Positions 25,378 through 34,397 of a DNA stretch of 45,429 bases are shown piece after piece (position 1 is the first letter of the stretch; every line of letters starts with the position of its first letter). The position numbers and the translations under genes are program-made. This DNA is from JAISGQ01 sp045604965 (GTDB lineage: Bacteria; Bacillota; Clostridia; Oscillospirales; Acutalibacteraceae): assembly GCA_045604965.1 (NCBI GenBank), contig JAZUPB010000042.1:1-45429 (forward strand). The letters run 5' to 3'. Under the pieces are notes generated by a model. It did no database searches, was not told the DNA's origin, and saw only the letters and a program-made list of their open reading frames with translations.

Positions 25378-27252
25378 ATGAGAAAAAAGCAATTCAAAGC
25401 TGAGTCAAAGCGTTTGCTTGACTTAATGATCAATTCTATTTACACCCACAAGGAAATATTCATAAGAGAGCTGATTTCAAATGCCAGCGATGCAATAGAT
25501 AAGCTGTATTACCGCTCTCTTGATGGCGGAATAATGGGACTCAATCGCGATGCTTTTTCTATTGATATAGATCTGAGCAAAGCCAATAGAACCATAACTA
25601 TTACCGATAACGGCTGCGGTATGACAAAGGAAGACCTCGAAAACAACCTCGGCACCATCGCCCATAGTGGTTCTCTTGATTTTAAGCAGAATATGGAGGA
25701 AAAGGAAGAGATAGATGTTATCGGCCAGTTTGGTGTCGGATTCTATTCTGCGTTCATGGTAGCTGAGAAGATAACCGTTCTTACCAAGGCATATGGTGAA
25801 GAGCAGGCGTATCTGTGGAGCTCCGAGGGTGTTGAAGGCTATACTGTTGAAGAAGCTGAAAAGGCTGAACACGGTACAATAATTACTCTTTATCTGCGTG
25901 AAAATACAGAAAATGAGAATTACGATGATTATCTTGATCAGTATAAGATTCAGGGACTCGTCAAGAAGTATTCAGACTATATCCGTTACCCGATTCGAAT
26001 GGACATAACGGATTTCCGCAGGGTAGAGGGTAAGGACGGTGCACCTGACGATTATGAAGAAGTAATTGAGCGTAAGACTGTTAACAGCATGGTGCCGCTC
26101 TGGAAGAAGAACAGAAGTGAAATAACAAAGGAAGAGTACGAGGATTTCTATAAACAGAATTTCTTCGATTATACCGCACCTCTCAAGTACGCCCATATGT
26201 ATACGGAGGGTGCGGCGAACTTCAACGCACTTCTCTATATTCCCTCTAAAGCACCTGCGAATTACTATACCAAGGAATATGAATGCGGCCTGAAGCTTTA
26301 CGCATCAGGTGTGCTCATCACCGATTGCTGCAAGGATCTGCTGCCTGATTACTTCGGTTTTGTAAGAGGTCTTGTTGATTCTCAGGATCTCTCTCTTAAC
26401 ATTTCGCGTGAAATGCTTCAGCATGACAGACAGCTCAAGCTTATTTCAGGAAGAATCGAAAAGCGTATAAAGAGCGACCTTGTAAATATGATGAAGAATG
26501 ACAGAGAAAACTACGAGAAGTTCTTCGATGCATTCGGACTTCAGCTTAAATATGGAGTGTACAGCGGTTTTGGTCAGAATAATGAGATGCTCTCCGAACT
26601 TCTGCTCTTTAAGTCAAGCCGAGGCAGTTATGTTTCCCTTTCCGATTACGTTACCTCAATGCCTGAAGGCCAGAAGGCAATCTACTATGTCTGCGCTGAG
26701 AGCGAGGCAAAGGCGGCGCTCATGCCCCAGACAGAGATGCTCCGAGACAAGGGCTATGAAATTCTCTATTTCACCCAGGAAGTTGATGAATTTGCAATAA
26801 AGATCCTTCGTGAGTTTGAGGGCAAGGAGTTCTGCTCTGCTGCTTCTGCTCAGATTGATAATGATGAAAAAGTCAAGGAAGCTGATAAGATAGCAGAGGA
26901 AAAAAAGGATCTCTTTGCTGCAATGCTCAATCAGCTTGAAGGCAAGGTTGTTGCAGTGAAACCATCAAAGATTCTCAAGACCCATCCCGTGTGTCTTACC
27001 ACCGAGGGTGAAATTTCTCTCGAAATGGAGAAGGTTCTTGCAGCAATGCCCAATGGCGGCGGTATGAAGGCACGTAAGGTGCTTGAGATAAACACTTCCC
27101 ATCCTGTATTTGAGCGTCTTTCTTCACTCGCCGATAATGAAGAAAAGCTTAAAAAATACTGTGACCTGCTCTACAACCAGGCACTTCTTATTGAAGGACT
27201 TCCCATCGAGGATCCTGTAGCATTCTCAAATGCAATTTGTGAGCTGATGTAA
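25378..27252 (+). CDS. htpG: molecular chaperone HtpG (Hsp90)
   Basis: A 624-residue Hsp90 homologue. The GHKL ATPase motifs are intact: ELISNASDAIDKL, DNGCGM, GTIAHSG and GQFGVGFYSAFMV. The middle domain has the arginine region SLNISREMLQ, and the C-terminal dimerisation domain is present. ATG 25378 follows AAAGAGG. An in-frame TTG at 25360 is an alternative. The CIRCE site upstream predicts heat-shock control by HrcA. Confidence 0.97.
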   Translation: MRKKQFKAESKRLLDLMINSIYTHKEIFIRELISNASDAIDKLYYRSLDGGIMGLNRDAFSIDIDLSKANRTITITDNGCGMTKEDLENNLGTIAHSGSLDFKQNMEEKEEIDVIGQFGVGFYSAFMVAEKITVLTKAYGEEQAYLWSSEGVEGYTVEEAEKAEHGTIITLYLRENTENENYDDYLDQYKIQGLVKKYSDYIRYPIRMDITDFRRVEGKDGAPDDYEEVIERKTVNSMVPLWKKNRSEITKEEYEDFYKQNFFDYTAPLKYAHMYTEGAANFNALLYIPSKAPANYYTKEYECGLKLYASGVLITDCCKDLLPDYFGFVRGLVDSQDLSLNISREMLQHDRQLKLISGRIEKRIKSDLVNMMKNDRENYEKFFDAFGLQLKYGVYSGFGQNNEMLSELLLFKSSRGSYVSLSDYVTSMPEGQKAIYYVCAESEAKAALMPQTEMLRDKGYEILYFTQEVDEFAIKILREFEGKEFCSAASAQIDNDEKVKEADKIAEEKKDLFAAMLNQLEGKVVAVKPSKILKTHPVCLTTEGEISLEMEKVLAAMPNGGGMKARKVLEINTSHPVFERLSSLADNEEKLKKYCDLLYNQALLIEGLPIEDPVAFSNAICELM

Positions 27253-27255
27253 TCA

Positions 27256-27293
27256 AACACCCCTGGGATAATATCTCAGGGGTGTTATTTTTA
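27256..27293 (+). terminator. htpG terminator
   Basis: AACACCCCTG and CAGGGGTGTT form a ten-base stem, followed by ATTTTTT. Confidence 0.88.
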
Positions 27294-27307
27294 TAATATT
27301 ACATTAG

Positions 27308-27342
27308 TAATACTTGACAAATAATACTTACTGAATTATACT
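27308..27342 (+). promoter_or_regulatory. promoter of the GGDEF-RHH gene with direct repeats
   Basis: TTGACA (27314) and TATACT (27337) are 17 bases apart. TAATACTT occurs twice, at 27308-27315 and 27322-27329, overlapping the -35 box and the spacer. Direct repeats of this size are what ribbon-helix-helix dimers often bind. Confidence 0.65.
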
Positions 27343-27374
27343 ACAGACATAAAACAAAGAAAGAGGTGCAAACT

Positions 27375-27998
27375 ATGTCTCATAAAGGAAACAAAGTCAA
27401 CGAGGTTCTCGGTTTACCCCTTGCCCAGGAGTTTGAAGCAGAAATATGCAGGATATTTTCTGAGGAAGAGGAAGCGGTTATAGTGATGCTTGATGTGGAT
27501 GAATTTCTGCGCATAAATACAAACTTTGGCTACGATACAGGCGATGAAGTTATCATAGCAACGGGCAGATATTTTCAGAAGCATCTTGGAAATGAGGCAA
27601 AGCTCTACCGTTATGGCGGTGATCAGTTTGCAATTGTTTTCGGCGAAGACTACGACAAGGAAACAGTCTTTCTGAAAATGGAAACACTCAGAGCGGGATT
27701 TGATGTAAGTGTCGATGGTGAAAAGCTGACAGTTTCGGTTGGAATAGCTGCAGTCGGTGAAGATGCGCCGAATTGCTCAGAACTTATCCGCAAGGCAGAG
27801 GGTGCAATGTGCAGAGCAAAGAGACTGGGCAGAAACCGTGTGTGTCTTGCAAGAGAAGAGAAGATGGTCACAAAGACGGTTCATTTTACAAGCGACCAGC
27901 TTCAGAGACTCACCAAGCTTTCAAAACGCGACGGAATAGGTGAAGCGATACTCCTTAGAGAAGCACTTGATATGCTCCTGAAAAAGTACGATGTGTAA
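27375..27998 (+). CDS. GGDEF-like domain fused to a ribbon-helix-helix domain
   Basis: A 207-residue protein with no sensor or membrane part. Residues 30-160 form a GGDEF (diguanylate cyclase) fold: the metal site DVDEF at 40-44, the nucleotide contacts NTNFGYDTGD at 48-57, the signature loop as GGDQF at 81-85, and AKRLGRNRV near 148. The fourth signature residue is Gln instead of Glu, so cyclase activity is doubtful. Residues 165-206 (TKTVHFTSDQLQRL to LREALDMLLKKY) match the strand-helix-helix pattern of CopG/Arc DNA-binding domains. I infer a DNA-binding regulator with a nucleotide-sensing GGDEF fold. ATG 27375 follows AGAGG. GTG 27366 is an alternative. Confidence 0.8.
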   Translation: MSHKGNKVNEVLGLPLAQEFEAEICRIFSEEEEAVIVMLDVDEFLRINTNFGYDTGDEVIIATGRYFQKHLGNEAKLYRYGGDQFAIVFGEDYDKETVFLKMETLRAGFDVSVDGEKLTVSVGIAAVGEDAPNCSELIRKAEGAMCRAKRLGRNRVCLAREEKMVTKTVHFTSDQLQRLTKLSKRDGIGEAILLREALDMLLKKYDV

Positions 27999-28019
27999 AT
28001 AATAGATGTGTAAATAATA
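27990..28019 (+). repeat. 15-bp tandem duplication over the stop codon
   Basis: GATGTGTAAATAATA occurs twice without a gap. The first copy holds the stop codon of the GGDEF-RHH gene, so the duplication extends only the 3' untranslated part. Confidence 0.75.
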
Positions 28020-28052
28020 AAAGAGCTCAGACTGCTTTGGTCTGAGCTCTTT
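28020..28052. terminator. bidirectional terminator
   Basis: AAAGAGCTCAGAC and its complement enclose a seven-base loop between convergent genes. Each arm ends in a short T-run on its own strand. Confidence 0.8.
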
Positions 28053-28097
28053 GCATACATGTAACAAATAGAAGAATAGATAAAACATTTATCTCCT

Positions 28098-28808
28098 TCA
28101 GCAGTCTATCATTGCCTTTCTTGCCTGTGAGTGCTGGAAATTCCGTTCGACAAGATATATTTTGCCATCCTTTTTTAAGCGGTATCCTGTCTGCTTGAAA
28201 TGGAAGGATACCCCAGCATCATAACACTGTCTGCGTATATCAAGAATCCAGTCGAAGTCGCAGACGCGAGCTTCCATTCCAGATTCACCGCCAACGGTGA
28301 CGTTGACGATGTCAGAATTAAGCCACGGTGAGAGATCAATTTGCTCAAGCAGCGGTTCACAGGCAATATATTTTCTCTTTATGGGAAGAGAGGCAAAAAT
28401 CGGCAGCCTGAAGTTTGCTCTGTCCTGATTTTCGGCAGTGCAGCATATGCTCACATTATCCCAGCCATCACCCCAGTCATGGGGAATACAATCCATAAAA
28501 CGATGTATTCTTTTGGTTATGATAAAGAAATGCAGGTCATGCCGACAGCGAATCATATCCCAGACATCTTTTCGCCACGCATCGGCATCCTCAAGAAAGA
28601 AATCTGAAGTCATGCAGGTGAATACAGTTTCATTGCCGCGAAGTTTATAGAGTCCTGAGCGGTCATGCTGAATGGGCAGATCAAAGTCTTTGTTTTTGGT
28701 AACGATTCCGCTGTTTTTGTCATATCTGCTGTCACGTCTATAAACATAGCAATTCATGCATCCCGAACTTATCTTGTGACAGCCATGCCAAGGATTCCAA
28801 ACAGCCAT
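28098..28808 (-). CDS. DUF5131 (phage Gp37/Gp68) family protein
   Basis: A 236-residue protein starting MAVWNPWHGCHKISSGCMNC, the characteristic opening of DUF5131 proteins. The three cysteines (C-X6-C-X2-C) and overall alternating strand-helix pattern resemble radical SAM cluster-binding sequences, and ITKR and GGESG follow as in the family. Members are common in phages and bacteria. Their reaction is not established. The gene starts four bases after the RluA stop codon, with GGGGTGA as its ribosome binding site, so the two are cotranscribed. Confidence 0.85.
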   Translation of the reverse strand: MAVWNPWHGCHKISSGCMNCYVYRRDSRYDKNSGIVTKNKDFDLPIQHDRSGLYKLRGNETVFTCMTSDFFLEDADAWRKDVWDMIRCRHDLHFFIITKRIHRFMDCIPHDWGDGWDNVSICCTAENQDRANFRLPIFASLPIKRKYIACEPLLEQIDLSPWLNSDIVNVTVGGESGMEARVCDFDWILDIRRQCYDAGVSFHFKQTGYRLKKDGKIYLVERNFQHSQARKAMIDC

Positions 28809-28812
28809 AAAA

Positions 28813-29778
28813 TCACCCCAATTTATAATCAGGAAATTCGCTTAAGAATGGCACGTTCTCAGCCTGAACTACTTTGCCGTCGAGATAGGCAAGCTCAAAA
28901 GCATCGGTTGTAAATTCGAAGGTCAGCCGATAAGAATACAAAGCCTGCTTTGTGTACCCTGTGCCTTTGTTGAGCGCATTTGTGCCATACTTTCCGTCGC
29001 CTAAAAGAGGATGTCCGATGGATGCCATATGAGCACGTATTTGATGGGTGCGTCCCGTTAAAAGATCGATATGCATAAGTGAGAGATTGTTTCTCTCAGC
29101 GAGAACAAGGTATTTAGTGCGTATTGTCTTTGCATCAGGAGAAGGCTTTGAGTCAATATAAACCCTGTTCTGTTCCTCGTTTTTTACGAGATAACCTGTA
29201 AGAGTTGCTTCCTTCGGACGTACCTTGCCATGTACGATGCAAAGATACTCCTTGTGAATCTCCCTGTCTTTCATTTTTTGATTCAGTATCCTGAGTGCAG
29301 CAGCTGTTTTTGCAGCGATGACAAGACCGCCCGTATTACGGTCAATCCTGTTTACCAATGCAGGAGCAAAGGAATTTTCCTTATCGGGATCATATTCACC
29401 CTTCTCATAAAGATAGCGATGAATTCTGGCAACAAGAGTGTCGGTCTGATAATCGTTGTCAGGGTGTACCAGCACCCCGGGTTTCTTGTCGGCAATAAGT
29501 ATATGCTCATCCTCATAGCTTATATCAATACTCTTTGAAGCCTTGAGGAAATCGTATCTGTATTCGGACTCACAGAGAACATCATCAGGAAGATAAACTT
29601 CCAGAACATCCCCTTCGGAAAGCCTGTCGGAAATCTGACAGCGTTTTCTGTTAAGCTTTATATTTTTGGTGCGTATTGCCTTGTACATCATGCTCTGAGG
29701 CAGTGATGGGAATGCTTTCCCTAAAAATTTATCTACGCGCTGTCCTGCGTCGTTTTTCTTTATAATAAGCTTTTTCAT
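28813..29778 (-). CDS. RluA family pseudouridine synthase
   Basis: A 321-residue protein with an N-terminal S4 RNA-binding domain (residues 10-70, VDKFLGKAFPSLPQSM) and a PseudoU_synth_2 catalytic domain (about 85-300). The catalytic aspartate lies in NRIDRNTGGLV. HIDLLTGRTHQIRAH and GHPLLGDGKYG follow as expected. The usual HRLDR is NRIDR here. The target uridine, in rRNA or tRNA, is not predictable. GGAGA precedes the ATG. Confidence 0.94.
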   Translation of the reverse strand: MKKLIIKKNDAGQRVDKFLGKAFPSLPQSMMYKAIRTKNIKLNRKRCQISDRLSEGDVLEVYLPDDVLCESEYRYDFLKASKSIDISYEDEHILIADKKPGVLVHPDNDYQTDTLVARIHRYLYEKGEYDPDKENSFAPALVNRIDRNTGGLVIAAKTAAALRILNQKMKDREIHKEYLCIVHGKVRPKEATLTGYLVKNEEQNRVYIDSKPSPDAKTIRTKYLVLAERNNLSLMHIDLLTGRTHQIRAHMASIGHPLLGDGKYGTNALNKGTGYTKQALYSYRLTFEFTTDAFELAYLDGKVVQAENVPFLSEFPDYKLG

Positions 29779-29882
29779 GTATTTTCTCCATATATTTGAT
29801 GATGAAATTATACATCAAAACTGTATATAAATAAATAGTGAGTAAAAATTTTATTCATAAAACAAAATATAATTAAAAAAAC

Positions 29883-29912
29883 TTGATATTAAGCTGTTTT
29901 ATATGGTAATAT
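29883..29912 (+). promoter_or_regulatory. promoter of the cohesin-like gene cluster
   Basis: TTGATA and TAATAT with an 18-base spacer in an A/T-rich region, about 50 bases before the first gene. Other A/T-rich -10-like boxes nearby make the exact choice uncertain. Confidence 0.5.
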
Positions 29913-29961
29913 TATATCGGCATATTATATCCACGCAGCAACACACGTAGGGAAGTGCGTA

Positions 29962-31254
29962 ATGATGAAAAAAAGAGTAATAACATTCATACTTGCATTG
30001 ATAATTATAGCAGTACAGTTTTCGGCATTTTCAGTTCCTGCAGAGGCATCCTCAAGCTCTGCCAGTGTGAAAATTCAGCTTAGTGTCGATAAGCAGAGTG
30101 TAAGAAAAGGACAGACCTTTTATCTTACATACAACCTGACAAATGCCAGTGCTTATGATATTAGTTATCTGTCATTTTCCATATACTACAACAGTGCGGA
30201 TTTTGAGTATTGTGAGTTTATTGCCAATGCGGCAAACCATTATCATTCGGGTAATGTAGCGGTGGTGAATACCAATACCAATAAGATCAATATAGAGTTC
30301 AAGGCAAATGCCGACTCGGCTTATTTCCATGGACAGTCAAAAACCGCAAGCATTGCGTTTAAGATGAAGTACAAGGGCGAAGGGTATATGGCGGACTCTG
30401 TGCAGGAATTCTACATCGGTGACGTTGTGGTGAAGAGTGAGGCAAATTATACCTACACAGCTCAGGACTATACTTTCAGTTCATCCGAAGTTGCAACCGA
30501 AAGTGCATCAATAAGACTGACCGCGCTTTCTGATGACAACACTCTTTCGGATATAGACCTTAAAGTCGGAAACCAAAAGATAGCTCTGGAGCCCACTTTT
30601 GATCCGTCAATAACCCAATATACTGCATATGTTGAATATTCGCAGGGAGGAATAACTGCGAATTTCCCGGTAAATCACACCAGCGCGAAGGTTTCGCACA
30701 ATTTCAGCCAGCAGATAAATACCGGAAGCAATAACTATTACATAATCGTTACAGCGGAAAACGGCAGCATACGTACATACAACATAGATCTGCATCTGAT
30801 TCCTCAGGGCATGACAGTTGCGGACTATAAGGCGTATCTCGATTCACTCAATGCACCTATCCAGTCTGAGCCGGAGCAGCCTGTGGAATCCGGAACGGAA
30901 AATGTTGTTACTGAGACCGACACAGAGGAGCCTATAATTGAAGATGTTGTGGTTTCGCCGACAGAACCGATTGCGTCTGAGGTTGTAAGTGAGGAACCTG
31001 AAGTATCAGGCGGAGTCAAAGGTTTCCTCAAGAGAATGTCTCCGGCGGTGCTTATTGGTATTCTCGGTGGACTTATAGTGCTCGTAGCAGGTGGATTTAC
31101 AGCCGGTTACATAGCAAATAAAAAGATCCAGAGAGAAAAAATGCTTGCAAACTATGCTGATTATTATGCAGACGATTATTATGACGATGGTTATCCTGAT
31201 TACGGATATGCGGATGAATACTATGATACCGATGAATACTACGATGAGTATTGA
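29962..31254 (+). CDS. membrane-anchored cohesin-like/cadherin-like protein with tyrosine-rich tail
   Basis: A 430-residue single-pass protein. Residues 1-29 are a signal peptide (PAEA). Residues 35-180 form a beta-sandwich of cohesin or carbohydrate-binding type (LSVDKQSVRKGQTFYL, then SFSIYYNSADFEYCEF). About 190-275 match a cadherin-like beta-sandwich (PF12733 type: LSDIDLKVG, FDPSITQYTAYV, ITAENGSIRTYNI-like end). A Pro/Glu/Thr linker leads to a membrane helix at about 359-384 and KKIQREK. The last 34 residues hold 13 tyrosines alternating with Asp. The start follows GGGAAGTG. It leads a four-gene cluster, with the amidase-dockerin gene 16 bases later. Confidence 0.8.
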   Translation: MMKKRVITFILALIIIAVQFSAFSVPAEASSSSASVKIQLSVDKQSVRKGQTFYLTYNLTNASAYDISYLSFSIYYNSADFEYCEFIANAANHYHSGNVAVVNTNTNKINIEFKANADSAYFHGQSKTASIAFKMKYKGEGYMADSVQEFYIGDVVVKSEANYTYTAQDYTFSSSEVATESASIRLTALSDDNTLSDIDLKVGNQKIALEPTFDPSITQYTAYVEYSQGGITANFPVNHTSAKVSHNFSQQINTGSNNYYIIVTAENGSIRTYNIDLHLIPQGMTVADYKAYLDSLNAPIQSEPEQPVESGTENVVTETDTEEPIIEDVVVSPTEPIASEVVSEEPEVSGGVKGFLKRMSPAVLIGILGGLIVLVAGGFTAGYIANKKIQREKMLANYADYYADDYYDDGYPDYGYADEYYDTDEYYDEY

Positions 31255-31270
31255 TTAAAGGAGCAGCAAA

Positions 31271-32839
31271 ATGAATAAAATGAATGGAAAGGTAAAGCTG
31301 TGGCTCATAATAACACTGTGTATGGCAATAATTGCATTCACAGTCCCTTTTATGACAGCGAGGTATAAGGCAGACACCGATGCTCCTGTTGTAATAGTGC
31401 TTGATCCGGGACACGGCGGTCCTGATTTTGGTGCTATCAATACAGCGGGCGGCATTTATGAATCCGAGCTTAACCTTACAATTGCTCGTGCCTGTTATGC
31501 GGAACTCCAGCGCTATGACGGAGTGTCTGTGTATATGACTCATAACGGACTTGATCCCAATGGTCAGAAAATGACACTGAATGAGAGAGTTCGTTTTGCA
31601 AACAGTGTTGATGCTGACATACTTATAAGCCTTCATTGTAATGACGCACAGAGCGATACAGCATCAGGTGCGGAAGTATATGTATCACACAGTACATACA
31701 AGGAAGAATACAACGAAAAAAGTACTGAGCTTGCAGTTTGCTTTTTGAAGCGCTTTCGTGAGCTGGGTTTTGAAATCAGAGGAGTTAAAACAAGACTGAG
31801 CAATGGCTCAAGGCAGTACTATCACTCTGACGGAACTCAGGAAGTCGGAGATTATTATGCGGTAATCGGTGATACAATAAAGTACTATGCGATCCCCGGT
31901 ATTCTTGTTGAGCATGGCTTTGTAAAGGGCGATGCGGTGCGTTTTGATACCGATGACGAACTTGTTGCAATAGGCATAGCAGATGCACAGGCGATAGCAG
32001 AGTATTACGGATTGACTCTCAAGGAAAATGCGGGAGATTCTCCCACTGCAGACAGCGTTGTAACGGTATATCTTACCGATGAAGAACGCAGAGAGGTAAC
32101 AGAGCTTGAGGAATATATCCTTAGCCTGCCTATTGAAATCAGCTACGAAGATGAGTTTAATGTAGTGAGAATTAAGGAAACATACGACAACCTCAGCGAC
32201 GATCAACTCAAGGTGATGGATGACGATGTGGTGTCTACCATGTATCAGGCGCTTCTGCAGCTTGAGTATCTCAGGTACCCCATAAGGCTTGAGGTGCGCG
32301 AGGATGAAAACCTGTTTATAAATATGTTCAACAAAACTGTCAGCGGATTTGAGGCCGGTGTGACAGCTGAACAGGTAATAGGAAGCGTAAATATCAGCTT
32401 TGATATGAAGGCTCTTGTCGAAAAAGAAAAGTATACAGCAGAAATGCAGCTCATGGAGGAGGGCAATTATGCCCCCACAGACGAAGAGATTCTTGAAAGA
32501 GCTCAGGAGAATGTAAACAATTACCTTCTCAGTGCTGCATTCACCATTGTAATGACCGACCAGAACGGAGAGTTTATCAGCGGTGATGAGCTTATAGGAA
32601 ACGGCTGCAGCGTCAGTGTTATAGCTGACATGGAGTTTATTCAGAATGTAACAGTGATTATTGCAGGAGATCTCAGCGGAGACGGAGTCGTTGATTCTCT
32701 TGATAATCTCATGCTGTCAAGATATGTTAATAATGGCAGTGAACTTACAGAGGCAGAGCTTCTTGCGGCCGATATTAACGGTGACGGTGTTGCGGATGCA
32801 GCCGACGCAGAGCTTCTTGCAACAATGATTTTAGGATAA
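31271..32839 (+). CDS. N-acetylmuramoyl-L-alanine amidase with C-terminal dockerin
   Basis: A 522-residue exported enzyme. An N-terminal hydrophobic stretch (residues 9-30) is a signal or anchor. Amidase_3 spans about 40-255, with zinc ligands His48 (LDPGHGG), Glu64 and the His of LISLHCND, and the catalytic Glu in ILVEHGF. It would cut the amide bond between MurNAc and the stem peptide. A middle region of about 200 residues is unassigned. Residues 465-522 form a type I dockerin with two calcium-binding repeats, DLSGDGVVDSLD and DINGDGVADAAD. GGAGCAGC-type site precedes the ATG. A dockerin on an amidase beside cohesin-like genes suggests docking onto them. Confidence 0.92.
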   Translation: MNKMNGKVKLWLIITLCMAIIAFTVPFMTARYKADTDAPVVIVLDPGHGGPDFGAINTAGGIYESELNLTIARACYAELQRYDGVSVYMTHNGLDPNGQKMTLNERVRFANSVDADILISLHCNDAQSDTASGAEVYVSHSTYKEEYNEKSTELAVCFLKRFRELGFEIRGVKTRLSNGSRQYYHSDGTQEVGDYYAVIGDTIKYYAIPGILVEHGFVKGDAVRFDTDDELVAIGIADAQAIAEYYGLTLKENAGDSPTADSVVTVYLTDEERREVTELEEYILSLPIEISYEDEFNVVRIKETYDNLSDDQLKVMDDDVVSTMYQALLQLEYLRYPIRLEVREDENLFINMFNKTVSGFEAGVTAEQVIGSVNISFDMKALVEKEKYTAEMQLMEEGNYAPTDEEILERAQENVNNYLLSAAFTIVMTDQNGEFISGDELIGNGCSVSVIADMEFIQNVTVIIAGDLSGDGVVDSLDNLMLSRYVNNGSELTEAELLAADINGDGVADAADAELLATMILG

Positions 32840-32874
32840 AGCAATTATCCCACAAAGCTACGGAGGACGTCCAC

Positions 32875-34287
32875 TTGAATAACAGAATCAGAAAAACAGT
32901 GCTTGTTGCGCTGATGATATGTGTGGTTATGCTGTCTGTGGTATGCTTGCCAAAGGAAGCGGTGCAGGTTTCGGCAACGACTCTTTCGCCGCAGTTTACT
33001 CTCAGTGTTGACAAAACCGGAGTGGCGCAGGGTGAATATATTACAGTGACCATGTCGGTGACAAACTCCACTGAAATACCGGTTACAGCATTTAAAGGCA
33101 CTATAACATTCAACACCAGATATTGCGAATATTTATCGTATATTCTGGAAAGTGATATGAATAACTGTGTTATGTGCGGAGACAGCAGTGCGTACATTAA
33201 GGATAATACAGTCAGCTTTCTTTTTAACGACCCGTCAGCAGAGGTTATTCCGGGAGATGGAAGCACACTGAGGGTGTTCAGCGTCAGTTTTGCGGTACCA
33301 AAGGATGCACCTACAGGCACTACGTATTTTTCTGCATCGGTGGAAGGCTGTTATGGAAATGAAGCCGGAGATCATACCTTTTCGGTAGGAACGATAACTC
33401 AGGCAAGTGTAAGTGTGCAGGCCGCGACCACAACCTCAACAACGACGACAACTACTACGACCACAACAACTACCACTACAACTACTACCACTACAACTAC
33501 AACAGCCACTACTGAGGCAAAATCCTCAGATGCAAATCTTGCAGAACTGATTGTATCCCCCGGTGACTTAAGTCCAAGATTCTCACCTGATAATGTAGCA
33601 TATACAGTGACAGTTCCTTATGAAGTATCGGTAATACGCATTGTGGCATCGGCAAATTACTATAGGGCGAATGTATATGGAACAGGAGCAGAACCTCTCA
33701 ATGTGGGAAACAATGTATTTACAATAATGGTCATTGCAGAGAATGGAACGGTCAAGCAGTACGGAATAATAGTACAGCGTCAGGCGAAGATTATTCAGGA
33801 ACAGGTGTCGCAGTCTGATTCGGCGATTATTGAAATGCCGGAAAACCCCGGAGAGATAATTATTCAGCCGATCATAACTGAAACAGATATACCGCAAGAA
33901 GTGACGCCTACTGACACAAACGAGCTTGATGAACTTCTCAATAATGTAAGACCGGAAGAGAAAACTGACGAAGACAGCACTCTGAAAATAATAGGCATTG
34001 CGTTTGCAGTTCTCGCACTTTTCTTCTTCGGCTTTCTGTCAGGTTACTATATAGACAAGGCCAATAAAAAGCGCGAAGCAGAACAACGAGCAATGAGAGA
34101 TCTTTCATACAATGGATATAACAACCCCGGTGATATGCAGAATATGAACGGAGTGTATGGAAATACCTATGACAATATGTATGACAACTCCTATGAAAAT
34201 CAATATGATATGAACTACAATCAAAACGGCTTCGATGAGTACAATGACCCACAGTCATACAATGGATATGACAACGGAAATTATTGA
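32875..34287 (+). CDS. membrane-anchored cohesin-like protein with poly-Thr linker and tyrosine-rich tail
   Basis: A 470-residue paralogue of the cluster's first gene. It has a signal peptide (1-34), a cohesin-like sandwich (about 40-180: FTLSVDKTGVAQGEYITVTM, FKGTITFNTRYCEYL), a run of about 28 threonines from residue 184, a cadherin-like sandwich (about 222-305, ending VIAENGTVKQYGIIV), an acidic linker, a membrane helix at about 370-393 and a basic stop (KANKKREAEQR). The final 65 residues are Asn/Asp/Tyr-rich with 12 tyrosines. The start is TTG at 32875, with GGAGG eight bases upstream. It shares architecture with the gene at 29962 but only distant sequence, so the duplication is old. Confidence 0.8.
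   Translation: MNNRIRKTVLVALMICVVMLSVVCLPKEAVQVSATTLSPQFTLSVDKTGVAQGEYITVTMSVTNSTEIPVTAFKGTITFNTRYCEYLSYILESDMNNCVMCGDSSAYIKDNTVSFLFNDPSAEVIPGDGSTLRVFSVSFAVPKDAPTGTTYFSASVEGCYGNEAGDHTFSVGTITQASVSVQAATTTSTTTTTTTTTTTTTTTTTTTTTTATTEAKSSDANLAELIVSPGDLSPRFSPDNVAYTVTVPYEVSVIRIVASANYYRANVYGTGAEPLNVGNNVFTIMVIAENGTVKQYGIIVQRQAKIIQEQVSQSDSAIIEMPENPGEIIIQPIITETDIPQEVTPTDTNELDELLNNVRPEEKTDEDSTLKIIGIAFAVLALFFFGFLSGYYIDKANKKREAEQRAMRDLSYNGYNNPGDMQNMNGVYGNTYDNMYDNSYENQYDMNYNQNGFDEYNDPQSYNGYDNGNY
33427..33513 (+). repeat. threonine-codon repeat (ACN)n
   Basis: About 28 consecutive ACN codons, with mixed third bases, encode the poly-Thr linker. Third-base mixing argues for selection on the protein rather than recent slippage. 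Such linkers are often O-glycosylated in secreted bacterial proteins. Confidence 0.85.
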
Positions 34288-34295
34288 TTGATCTG

Positions 34296-34331
34296 ACAGA
34301 CCGCTCTGCGAGACAGCGGAGCGGTCTGTTT
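34296..34331 (+). terminator. hairpin between cohesin-like and beta-helix genes
   Basis: ACAGACCGCTCTGC and GCGGAGCGGTCTGT form a 14-base stem (one G-U) with loop GAGACA. Only TTTAAT follows, so termination may be partial and allow the beta-helix gene to be transcribed at a lower level. Confidence 0.65.
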
Positions 34332-34397
34332 AATATCGATTTTCTGAAGTTATCTCAGAGCGATATGAGCAATTAAGAAGTCGGGCGGAGGGCACAT

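Noticed and set aside
28098..28808. Prophage remnant because of the phage Gp37/Gp68 name
   Set aside because: The gene is cotranscribed with a housekeeping RluA enzyme, and no other phage genes are near.
33427..33513. Poly-Thr codon run considered as a CRISPR or mini-satellite
   Set aside because: It is in frame within a good gene, with mixed third bases and no spacer structure. No CRISPR array is seen in the window.
29962..34287. Cellulosome scaffoldin cluster
   Set aside because: No carbohydrate-active enzyme with a dockerin is present here. The only dockerin is on a peptidoglycan amidase, and anchoring is by membrane helices.
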